Shown in pieces: positions 38,781 to 50,239 of a stretch of 64,000 nucleotides of DNA (the first letter of the stretch is position 1; each line of letters opens with the position of its first letter). The position numbers were made by a program, and so were the translations under genes. A model generated the notes under the pieces. It had not been told where the DNA came from. It was given only the letters and a program-made list of their open reading frames with translations, and did not search any database. The stretch is from Epiperipatus broadwayi (Eukaryota > Onychophora > Udeonychophora > Euonychophora > Peripatidae). The stretch spans positions 4,850,972 to 4,914,971 of the forward strand of contig JAQFVV010006199.1 in the NCBI GenBank assembly GCA_028023455.1. The letters run 5' to 3'.

Positions 38781-40016
38781 AGTTGTCGTCGATGAGCAAC
38801 CATATCCCACTGGATGGCACAGTTATCACACTTAAACTATAAAATATGATCATTCACGGGCCGTTAATTATAATCATTTTGATGTGTTTTTGGTAATGTG
38901 AAAATAAAAACAAAAGAAAATCATCTTTTTTGAATATTATTTAATTTTAAATATTATTTTTTATTAACATATACAAATTAAATGATAATAATAAATGTAA
39001 AATAAAATAAACAAATTACAATTTGATTCGTCTTTTTTAGTTTTCTTTTTATTAGAAAAATCAATTTTCTATCGGAGATTTTTTATGGCTTTTTTTTTTT
39101 GTTGTTTACCACTATTTTTTATTTCAAATAGAATGACAACTAAAAGTAAAAGTTGTTATAGTTAGTTTTAGGGTTAGTTTAGGGTTAGTTTTAGGGTTAG
39201 GTTTAGGGTTAGTTTTAGGGTTAGTTTTAGGGTTAGTTTTAGGGTTAAAATAAAAAATATCAAAATCGTATTTTTGTAAATATTTTTTTTTTACTAACAT
39301 CTATAAAATAAATGATTACAATAAATGTAAACTATATTCAACAAAGTATAACAGTAGTTGGAGAAAAGAAAGAAACTAAAACTTTTTTAAACAACAACAA
39401 ATATATATAATATATATATATATATATAATGTTTATAATATATGCTTTTTATGACATTTAAAAAAACAGTGTACAATTGTACTTTTCTTACTGGATGTTT
39501 TTGTGTAAATGCTCTTTTTTATTTCAAAAATATACACATGGTACAATCTTAAAATGTCTCATGGAAAATGTTACGAACAGTACATTACTTGACGCATTAC
39601 CTAATTCCAATTCACTTTATACATATATCTTGTCAACATTTACTACTTAAAACTTCAATACACTACAGTGTAAAAAGTCTGTTAATTATTACTTTACAAA
39701 ATCTGAACATTTCAATACTTTCAAATAAAAAAGAATCCAATAAAAATAACATTTCCATCCAATTAAAAAAAACACACCCTATCCCCAAGCCGTAACCATT
39801 TTATAAACTGTGCGAATTGGGAAAATGTATTTGCTGCATAAACATACATGCTGTACAGCGATGCGACATAGCGGCCTGCAATCTGTAGTACAACAAAAAA
39901 GTTGTATTATAGAAAACGCGGGTTCGAACGTGTCGGCCACGGAAACGACATTTTTATGTGTTTTAGCATGAAAACAGCGCCATCCAGTGGGATATGGTGG
40001 CTCATCAATGACAACC
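38781..40016. mobile_element. hAT-like non-autonomous DNA transposon with 8-bp TSD
   Basis: The 1,236-bp element is bounded by an exact 8-bp direct repeat TGTTTTTC (38773-38780 and 40017-40024). Its ends are inverted repeats of about 45 bp. The left end reads AGTTGTCGTCGATGAGCAAC and continues CATATCCCACTGGATGG. The reverse complement of the right end reads GGTTGTCATTGATGAGCCAC and then the same. Inside are a diverged duplication of about 60 bp (38960 and 39290), a TTAGGG-like minisatellite, and a GCGGGTTCGAACGTG stretch at about 39919. There is no transposase ORF. An 8-bp TSD fits hAT, but Merlin or P elements also make 8-bp duplications. Confidence 0.75.
39161..39246 (+). repeat. TTAGGG-like minisatellite inside the hAT-like element
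   Basis: The stretch alternates GTTAG and TTTTAGG(G) units, giving about seven GGGTTAG blocks separated by TTTTA. It contains the vertebrate-type telomere hexamer but never two perfect hexamers in a row, so it is an interstitial minisatellite, not a telomere. Confidence 0.85.
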
Positions 40017-40024
40017 TGTTTTTC

Positions 40025-41691
40025 TTATTAGTTTCTGGTCTATAAGTTCTAACAAATGAATTATATATGTTAGTTTTAATAAATTTTATCTATAACTTTG
40101 ATATAGTTTCAACTAGAAATTTTTTACTGGATCATAAATTATAATTGCAATTACTTTTCAATAATCACTATTCTACACACTAAATTAAAATATGTAGAAA
40201 ATGCACATTTCATGTATTAATAATGTTGCATGGAACTGTGTGTCATAAAATTAGAAAACTATAATTTATTGGCAAACTTAAAAATAAGCTGTAAAATTTT
40301 TAAAAATTATTAGAAATGTATTTATATTGTTTTAAAATCAATTAAAAGCTATAATAAAATCTGCAAAAGTATCATAGCCATTTTAAGCTGACACATCTAT
40401 GCCATAACGAATTTTATCACTTAGATTTAAGTTATAAAAATGACCCCAAAAATTTTCATGTAACAAAAAAGAACAAGTATAAAATTACTGATATTCAAAC
40501 ATTAGTAAACCTATGTCCAATGTGATAAAAGTTTATTCAAAAACCTAGATAAGAAAATAACTTAAATTTTCATATTTATCTTAGTGCTAACATGCCATAT
40601 TTTTAACTATATTTTAATTTATTTTATTATTACATCTGCAGAATTAAATTATTAATATTTATAGTATTATTTTTTTACCAGATTATGAAATCCATTGTTT
40701 AAAGAAAATCAATATTCAAAGTAAAATGCTTATGACATCAAAGATATATGTATTATTTTAATAGACATATTCTAAGAATTAAAACATTAAAAAAATATTC
40801 TAATAAATACTATCTAAACTAGGATTGATAGTTCATTTTTAGAAAGCTCTTATAATAGATCTTTAATATATATTGCAATGTACAAAAGACACTCTAATAT
40901 CCATCACCTAAATGCACCACTAGATCTGTAACATAGAAATTTATTGTTTCCTTGTGAGGATATCAAGTATAAATGTTTGCCACAGGTGCACCACTATTTG
41001 TTGTAGAGGTCCCTACGATCGCATTTTATACGCATGTGCTTGAGGCTACAGCCTTAATGAATATTACTTATGTAATCAATGTGCATTTAAATAAATTTAT
41101 ATCTAAAATTGCTAATAGATCATAGAAAGAAAAGATTCTTGGCAAATAGCAATTGGCAGAGTAGATTCAGTAAACAAAATGTCAAAACAAATGTAATAAA
41201 GAAAACAATGATTATTAACAATCTAATACAGAATAGTATGCAGTTGAATTATAGTTTGTATATACCACAAAGTTTAAATATGACAGAGTTTGAATATATC
41301 TGAGTTAAAAACAATAATTCAAATATATCCAAATTTAAATACAATAGCTTAAATAAATGCATTTGGATGGTAATAAACTTTTTATGTGATCATTTAATTT
41401 ATTTCATATCTGGTAGGTTAAATACTATACTTGTCAAAGGATTTACTACTTATAATACTATTAGATTCTCTCTAAAATTTGATAATCACTCAATGATTTA
41501 CCCAGGTGTGCATATACATATTTTCACATTTTCATTAAGCAACCAATCGATAATAGAACACCTCTAATCTACTATACATGTTTACCCACATAGGTCATTA
41601 CAAAATTAAATCTATATGTTGTGCATTTGATCCAACCAATAAAAAATATAGAAAAACATTAAATAGGCCTTTTAATCATTCATAGTAAAAG

Positions 41692-41733
<42 letters not shown>

Positions 41734-44695
41734 CTTTTACTATATATATATATATATATATAATCATGGGGAGAAATATCTTTTTAACCAATGCCAAACA
41801 CAATTCTCCATGACCATCTCAAGCAGGAATAAAAATAAAGTCGCAGATGGGGAGTAAAACATATAATAAATTTATGTGGTGGATAAATATATAGGATTGT
41901 TATATACAAAGCAGATATATATTTATATCAACTCCTTTAATTTTAGATGCATGTGATGCCAACAAGTAAACAAGCAAAACTGCTAACCAATTTAATCAAC
42001 TTATCAAATGATTTATATAATTATGTGCATATTGATTCACACATACAAATATATTAATAATTTTAAAAATCCTCAGAGTCGTTATATTATTTATGAAATA
42101 TAAACTATAAAATATAAAAATGAAATTGTATTTTTATATTGGACTATTTCCATCATCTAATATGTGTATTGAATGTCTCTAGAAAAATGTAACTTTATTT
42201 AAATATTCCAAATGCATTCATCTGTATAGTCCAATATAAAAATTGAACTAAAACACCATCATCACAAACCTTCACGAATAAAAATAAAATTGATCTCTTT
42301 TTAAAAATATCCTTTTTTCTGTTGAAAACTTTTTCTTTAAACAACAATCATGGAAGCAATTTTCTCTCTCATTTTTTTATTAAAATTTTTCATGAGGAAA
42401 AAAAGGGAAATTAAGCTTTAAAAAACAAAGTAAAGTAAAGCTACTATGTTATATCATGTGCAGTAAGTCAGATAAGAGATTATATAAATATTTAAAATAT
42501 TTAAAACAGATAAATGCATAGATATAAAATTACATCATTTAAATTATATCTATCACTAGCTTATTGATAATGTTTTATAAAGAAGTTTATAAGTAAAAGT
42601 TTACCTTAAGTCCCAGAAAAAGATGGTGAAAGGGATATTATTTTCCAGAAAAATTGAATTTTATTTTGATGAAAATACATGTACAAATAGAGTTCCATAA
42701 GATTTTTCATATGAAGTCTTTTATTTACTGTCCTTTAATTCTGTAGAGAGAGTTTCTGGAATTGTTCTTTAATATTGAGATGTGCATTTGGTGAACTACA
42801 GATTTGATAATAGATAGTATTTTCTTGACTTTGCAGCAAGGAAAATTGGTTGCCCAATGGGTTTACACTACTTACTGAGAAAGTAAAGTTTATTTTCTGG
42901 TGCTTTACCTGCTTATCATGATTAATGTGACCACTGGTAAAGGTTCAGGGTACATCGTTCTAAGTAGGCAATGGTAACAATCATAGACAAAGCAGGCTTG
43001 ATGACAAATCAAAGCAGAATTAATCCTATAATTCTGAGCTGATTTTTTATATCATTATATTTTTAATTAACAAGCCCACTCATTTACAAATAATTTTTAA
43101 TTAACAAAATCAATGATTACCTGTTTGCATTTTTTTTAACTTAGATAAGGCAGCATTTACATTTATTCAATCAATTTACCAAAAATTCTTTACTTAATTA
43201 AGCCAGTAATTATTTCCATTCAACAGATTTAACAAACATTTTTTAATTAGATAAATATGTATGCTTACAGATATCACTTAAAATATTAATATCAGGAACA
43301 AGGCTTACTAAACAAACAAAAAAGATTTTGTAAGAGTTTTAATTTATAAAAAAAATGAAATAATTAAGTGTTGCTCTTATAATATAAATTTTAAACAGAT
43401 TTATTTGAAATAATTTGTTACAAAGATATTTTTTTTAGGAACTAAAGAAAATTGATAAATGCAGATATATGTCAATATGTGCATATATAATATAAACATA
43501 TATATATATAAAATTTAATGAGCGGAAATTTAATTTGTAATTTGCCATCCATGAACTCTTTAAAATAAATTAGATATTGAGATAGAAAAGTTACTATTGC
43601 AACAAGTCTTTCTTTAAAGCAAAAGAATAAAATTGACAATTATTTCCATAAGGAAATTTTAATTTTTACTGCCATCTGCCAACTGGATGCATTCTCAATT
43701 ATAATTTTCGTTACATGATCTCTGGCTTGAGTCATATATCAATTTCTCTACAAATTGAATCTTTTCTGGTGGTTTTTTTCTTTAACTTTGTATTTTTAAT
43801 ATATATATATAAACATTAAGATCATAAACCTAAACTATTCAATAAATAAACAAAGTTACCCCAAATTCACAACTCATCCAGACAAGCCAAGAAAATAAAC
43901 TCTAAAACATTACCACTGGTTTCACTGCTACAAGCAGACTACTCAAGTGTAAAGAACTACAAAATAACATATTTCAATTAAACATTACCCCCAATTCCAC
44001 TTATCTCCCATCCACTCTTAGTATTAAAACGACTTAAATAAGTTAACTGCTTCAGAATCAAAACTTTTTTAACAATAAATATTCTTTAATTCTTTTAATT
44101 TCATTTCTCACAAAGAAGACAACCTTAGCTTCATCAAAATTTATAATGTGTCTTGTACATTTTACATGAATATATAAGACAGAACTAAGATATTTATTTC
44201 TAACCCTACTTTTATGTACCTTTATTCTTTCATTTAAATTCAAACTACCAATACATTTAGTATTTTTATTATGATATATATATATATCTTCAAGATCAGT
44301 TCTAATAGTGATATACAGGGGTTGGTAACCTTTTAATGGTGTTGTGCTGAATTCTATGTTATAATGCATTCTGCATATTGACAATGATTCTATCAATCTT
44401 ATATATAGTAGAAAAATTGGTCCAGTTATAATAGACTTCACAATTATATATTATATACTTTTGAAACTAATTATAATGGGATATTATATTATTGGTCATT
44501 CAATATTTTAAAATACATAGGATTATACATGAAAATTATGTTTTGTTAAATTACATTGTATTTGAAAGGCATTTTTAAAATTTCCTTTGACATAATTCAT
44601 TATGTTGATGCTTAAAAATTGTGTATTGTTTACAAAATTGTGGATTAATGTATCAGTCAATTAGAATAGGCAAAACACTTTTAACTTTCAATGGT
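40025..44695. other. AT-rich intronic sequence
   Basis: Within the P450 intron. No exon recognised. A small hairpin at about 42114-42245 pairs TTTTTATATTGGACTAT with ATAGTCCAATATAAAAA. The 127-codon minus frame at 44058 has no domain. Confidence 0.65.
41692..41762. repeat. (TA)n microsatellites forming a palindrome
   Basis: AGTAAAAGACAA(TA)n is followed by (TA)nTTGTCTTTTACT and a further TA run. Confidence 0.9.
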
Positions 44696-44699
44696 TTAA

Positions 44700-45776
44700 C
44701 CCATTTAACTTTCAGATAACAGAGAAATGTCTTTTGGCCAATTCGCCCCCTGGTGAATTTTTTCATAAATATTATACATTAAAATGCATGTAAAACAGTC
44801 TATTTTATTATAATATTTTTTTTTGCTGAAAATTGAGTGAAAAAAATGCAAAATTCAAATTTCCTGCTCTAACAATAGACACAAGCCCCTCCCTGACATG
44901 TTCAGCCATTGTGTGTTGCCAAGGCTGTAAAACATTTGGCGTTTTCCAATGTTGAAGTTTCTAATGATGCAAAAACATGTTTATTTGTGAATTTATTACA
45001 GTTTTAGTATTTTTTTAAAAATAATTTGCACTATACTTATTAAATATCAAGAAATAAAAATTATTAATAACTTATTTTGACTTGAAATATTTTATTTTTA
45101 AAGATATAATGTTATGTTAGCAGCTAATGTAAATATGACCTGAAGCAAATTACAAGACTAGTTTTGACATCAACAAGCTACTTTATTTATAAGTAAGAAA
45201 ATATCATAATTTTGCAATAAATATTCAAAAAATTTAAACTTTTAAGGCATAATTTCTTAGATATAAGAGAAATAAATATTCATTCAGATTTTTAAAAATA
45301 ATAAGAAACAAGAAATATTTTGTTGATTTTATAAACTGACAATAATCTTTCTAGAAACAGTGATGTCTAACATCTTTGTTTTGATTACAGTCTCATTTTT
45401 TTAATATTTACAAAAAAACAAAATGTGAAAATTTATAATTTATTTCAATAGTAAACAAGAATATCTATCAATTTAAGTCAAATTTGTTATTTTATGATAA
45501 GTAAAAATCAAATTATCATATATTTTATGTTGACATAAACTGAAAATAATTTTTCTAGAAATGACATATAAAGTTTTTGTTTTGATTACATCCTTTTTAA
45601 ATATTTACAGAACAAAATGTGAATATTTAAAATTTTTATTTCAGTAATACACAAGAATATCTATCGAATTAATTCAAATTTATTATTTTCTGAAAAGAAA
45701 TAATCATTTTATCATATATTTTATGTTGACAATATGAGACAAAGAAAAACACTAGAAATAGCTAAATATGGTAGGG
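44700..45776. mobile_element. Possible piggyBac-like non-autonomous element (TTAA...CCC/GGG...TTAA)
   Basis: TTAA occurs at 44696-44699 followed by CCCATTTAACTTTCAG, and GGG followed by TTAA occurs at 45774-45780, with inner sequence whose reverse complement starts CCCTACCATATTT. This is the piggyBac signature, but similarity of the termini is weak beyond CCC and TTAA is common in AT-rich DNA. About 45000-45410 is clearly homologous to about 20955-21360. About 45350-45540 is duplicated in tandem at about 45540-45740. No transposase is encoded. Confidence 0.35.
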
Positions 45777-46123
45777 TTAATTTAAAAAGCTGATTAATGA
45801 ACTTTAATACAAAATAAAGCAGGAACTTTTTTAGTCTTCATCAAAAAGGTTTCAAAGAAACTCATTTTGGTGATATTAAAAATCAACTCGATATTGGAAG
45901 TTTTTCATATATTCTTATTTGGGAATTTTTCTCTATGAGAATTTTTTTAATTACATAATAGTCATTTAAAAGAAAAAAAAAGATTTTTAATTTCTTTGAG
46001 ATCCAAACAATGTTATCAAATCCCATCATGCATTTGTGGACTTCATTCATGACTTAATCCAACTATCACTAACTATAAACTTTTTTTCAAGAAAATATGC
46101 CAAAACTTAAAATGTATTATTAT

Positions 46124-46795
46124 AACTGAAATATAGGCTTATTATATACCTGTATCAATCTATGTTATATATAGGGTATATGAGTACATACTTTCCCATG
46201 ACCCACCACTCTCCACTCTATCTCATAACACTGATATGTGTCAAAAGGATAAATAATCAACAATATACATATTTCATGCTAACCAGCAATCATCAGTTAG
46301 TCCAGATTATTATCTCTACACATATATGCAATAAGTGCTCAGAGATATATATTAAGATAGCAAATCTTCATACTTTAATGGATAGGCTTCAATCCACTCC
46401 ACACACTAACTCTTCACCCATCCATCCAATTGAAAATCTGATAATGGAACACTCAATGGCCATCCTAAGGCCTAGATTTTCGCCTTTGAGCATTCCATAA
46501 TCAGATTTTGAACTTGATGGAGGACTGAAGAGTTAGAGTGTGGAGTGGATTGAAGTCTGTCCATTAAATATGAAGATTGGCTATCTTAATATATATCTGA
46601 GCACGTATTGCTGATATGTGTAGAGATGGTAATCTGGACTAACTGATGATTGCTGGTTTAGCATGAAATACATTTATTGATTATTTATCTTTTCAACATA
46701 TATGTGTTCAAGTTTATTAGTGTTATGAGATGCAGAGGAGAGTGATGGGTCGTATGAAAATCTGTGTTCATATACCCAATGTATTATTATATATT
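46124..46795. mobile_element. Foldback element: palindrome of about 0.67 kb, family shared with 6.9 kb
   Basis: Inverted arms of about 320 bp meet near 46480 (loop AAGGCCTAGATTTTCGCC). Paired blocks include GACCCATCACTCTCC-type, ATAAATAATCAAC, AACCAGCAATCATCAGTTAG, TAAGATAGC and CATTCCATAATCAGATTTT. The 112-codon plus-strand ORF across the left arm is a by-product, with no domain. One arm is homologous to 6861-7258. Confidence 0.75.
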
Positions 46796-49700
46796 TATGA
46801 ATAGAAAATTTTCAAGTGAATTAATGATATAATATTCTGTCTGAGTATAAATTTACCCTAAACACACAGTTGCATACAAAAGTGTCAAAGGTCAATTGAC
46901 CATAAAAAATAAAATCCAGGCAAAATTAATTCACCCTGGAGAAAAAAAATCCATCCCATTTAGCTCTTCTCTTCATTGAAAATAGCAAGGATGGAGTATA
47001 CATTTACTGTAAAAAATAATTAGTAAATTAAACTGAATCATGGTTTCCATTGACATGTAAATCACTTATGTAAAATGTAGCTGATGACACAAATGTCTGC
47101 TGTAATATATATATATTACTATTTCAATTCAATCAGGGTACCACTGATAATTATTCTGTGTGCCACGCTTGGCTGACTCCTGGCTATATTTACATAAATT
47201 CTTATTAAAATAATATTGTTTGTTGGTGAAATTATTTTTTAAATTGTTAATTTATATATGTCTGTATAATTACTTATTTCTAAGAAAAGTTTTGTCCATG
47301 TAATTCCGAACTTATTTCAGAGATGGCATAGATTTTTGTAACTTCATATAATATTGTTGTATTATTTGCAATTAAGTAAATATTTTTTATCATTCCAATT
47401 CATTTTTTTTTGTAATTCTATGGTCATTCCACTTTAATAATGATACTTTAATTTCAAAACATAGTGATGAAAAATGATGATGATTTTATAAATAAATACT
47501 CATTAGTCACTTTGGAGATATCCAATTAATTTATATAACTTAAGTAAGGCACAATGGTGACTGGAAATAATTGTTTTTTTTTTAAAAAAAAAAACAAAAC
47601 AAAACAACATTTTGATTAAAAATAATATGAAAATAAAAAGCTCTCATACCTTTTCATAATAGACATGAAAAACAGTTACCAGGAAAATAAATATGTTCAT
47701 TGGATGATTTAATTTCTTCCTTAAATAGTTAACAAATTAAGATATTATCAATAGTAAAAACTGTGTGATAGTCTGTTCTTGGAAATACATTATGAATTTG
47801 AATTCCATTATTTAAAATAATTTAAATTTGAATATTTTTCTGGACAATGACAGTTGTATAAAGTTCTATATATTTACAAAATTTGGAATATTAAAATAGT
47901 TTATTTTATACCCTCACATTTTTGAAATCGACTCGCTTTTACTGTGTTTTAATTTCTGATATTTTCCTCCTCCAAACGTAACATGGCAAATTATTTCTTA
48001 TAAAAAGTATAAAATATTAATTAATAGGTCATCATCATCATTATCATCAACCATTATCAATCCACTGCAGGATGAAGGTCTCTCCAAGTTCAAACCATCT
48101 CCGATCTTTAGCTTCTCCTTTCCACATCACCCTGCACATTTTTTATTTCATCCATTCATCTCAAATGTTGTCTCTTTCTGGGCCTTTTATGATCTCTTGG
48201 AATACATTTTAAGATTTCAATTGTCCATCTATTATCATCTCCTCTAGCAATATATCCAGCACAACTCCATTTCAGTCTTTTAATTTTTTCAATGAGGTCA
48301 ATAATACCTGATTGTTCTCTTACCCACATATTGCATTTTTAATCTCTTCTTGTTACTCCTAGAATGCATCTCTCCATACTTCTTTGAGTGGTTAAGTATC
48401 TAAGTCTCAGATACATAAGTAAGAACTGGTAAACACATCTATTAAAAACCTTTCTTTTCAAATACATAAGGATATTTTTTTTTAATATCAAGTTATTTCT
48501 ACCAAAATCACTATTTCTCCAAAATATATTTTACTTTCTTTAATAAGACTAAAATCAAAATATTTTTTTTAAATTTACAAAGGAGAAATGCTTCAAACAA
48601 ATAGAAAATTATGACACAAATAATGAATTAAAGTATCAGACTTGAATTTTTATCAGAATATTTTAATGTCAATGGCAAGTTATGGACATTTATGATTATC
48701 AGAATTTCAAATTATGTGGTTATGGATATGCATAATCCTTAAAGCATATAGTTAATTACTGTTCAATAATATGAAAAATAAATTACAACATGTCATTAAT
48801 CCACTAAATAATATGGTTAGTTTCTTTTAGTTTTTCTTATGACATTTGCGATTATATGGCTGACTAAATAGATATATACTTCATTCTTAAGAATGATAAT
48901 TTTTTAGGTTAAATCATAGAACCAGATTATTTATTTATTTATCTATTTGGATGAAAAGTTCACATGTTCTTTTAAAATGTATTTTCATCTGATAACATTT
49001 TATTTTAAAATGCATAAAAAATTCTATATTTATTTCAACAATATGAAAACTTGTTGGTGGAAAACCTAAAGAGCTTTTTATCTAGAGAATTTCAATTAAG
49101 TTGAATAATTAAGGTCATTCCATATGAATATTTTCAATTAATATAATGTTGTTTGTTTATTCATGCTTTCCAATATGTGTGACATTGATGAAAAATACAT
49201 TGAATAATTAATGGTTCATCAAATGGGAGTTTATAGAAAAAACAAGATCTACAGACGCCTTAACTGGAGCATGATCTTGTATTTTAATCTCCATAATTTG
49301 TGCAATGTATTACTTTTAAGAAACTACATAAGATAAAAAGATACATGACTACTTTTTAAATCAGTTGTATTTGCTTTTGATCATCAAAATTTATTAAGAG
49401 TTCATGGGTGATATTTATCTGAATGATTTAATCATTCTGTTTGTGTCTTGTTAGGAATAATCTCCTAAGGGACATCTAGAGATATTTAAGCAAATGGGAA
49501 TAGCATTTTCATAATTTTAAATTTATTATTTATTAACAACTGGAGTGAAATTTCATAAGTATACAATTTACAGGGCAGCTACTGATGGTAAGTATAATTG
49601 ACAATATTTAACAATGCATGTTTGATAGACTCTGTTCCATGATTTTCATAGCTATAGCAGTTGAGAATGGCTTTTCAGTATATAATCTCAATTACCTTAA

Positions 49701-50077
49701 AGATTTTTACATTCATATTCACTATGATGTGGAATCAGCCAAATATTAGTTCTTTTGGACTATGCTCACTTAAAATTCTAGCTCTCATCTTAACATAAAC
49801 TGCAGTAAAATAAATAAATAAAACTTGCGTACATTATTTTTTCTATGCTATATTATCTATTACTTTTGTAATTTTGAAAATAGAATATATTTTTTTATTC
49901 TACTTTAATTTGTAAATTAAATTAATACTTAACCATATTAAATATATTTCCTTATAATAATCAGGGTCATTTAATATCATTACATATATTTCAATTTTAT
50001 AACATTAATCAACATTCTGAAATGAGGCTTGATTTCAAAATTTTATTATGTTTCCTTTACAATACTTTTACTCTTAA
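46796..50077. other. AT-rich intronic sequence with an RTE fragment
   Basis: Apart from the LINE fragment at 48027-48535 and a (TA)n run at 47106, nothing was recognised. Confidence 0.65.
48027..48535 (-). pseudogene. 5'-truncated RTE/BovB-type LINE 3' fragment
   Basis: The minus strand matches about 25985-26500 of the other RTE copy. The fragment covers the end of the ORF (region of YGSETWTLT through MRWMDEI) and the 3' tail, here seen as TCATCATCATCATTATCATC at its low-coordinate end. The truncation point is near 48535, beside sequence matching AATAACTTGATA. It is a dead fragment inside the P450 intron. Confidence 0.75.
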
Positions 50078-50098
50078 ATATATTTAAAAGTTTTTTTT
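50078..50098. repeat. LINE target-site duplication, left copy
   Basis: This 21-bp sequence is identical to 56118-56138 on the other side of the LINE. It ends in the run of T, so up to eight of its bases could be part of the element tail. Confidence 0.8.
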
Positions 50099-50239
50099 TT
50101 TTTTTTCAAAAAAGAAAGAATTTTATTAACTAAATCAAAAAGAATACAATGACAAATCAATCTTTGGACTCGAGTCTTCTGCAATTAGATTTGACAAATG
50201 GCCTGAGGCTGGTAACTGAAGATCTTGGGTTGCAAATTC

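Noticed and set aside
39161-39246. Telomere or chromosome end
   Set aside because: Imperfect, short, inside a transposon with TIRs and TSD, with P450 exons on both sides at a distance.
39862-39960. tRNA-like GGGTTCGAAC stretch in the hAT-like element
   Set aside because: GTTCGAAC is palindromic and fits a B box on either strand, but no A box or stems were found.
44058-44441. Minus-strand ORF of 127 codons
   Set aside because: No domain, composition like the surroundings, and it crosses a (TA)n run.
46162-46500. Plus-strand ORF of 112 codons
   Set aside because: Lies over one arm of a palindrome, and the homologous copy at 6.9 kb does not keep the frame.
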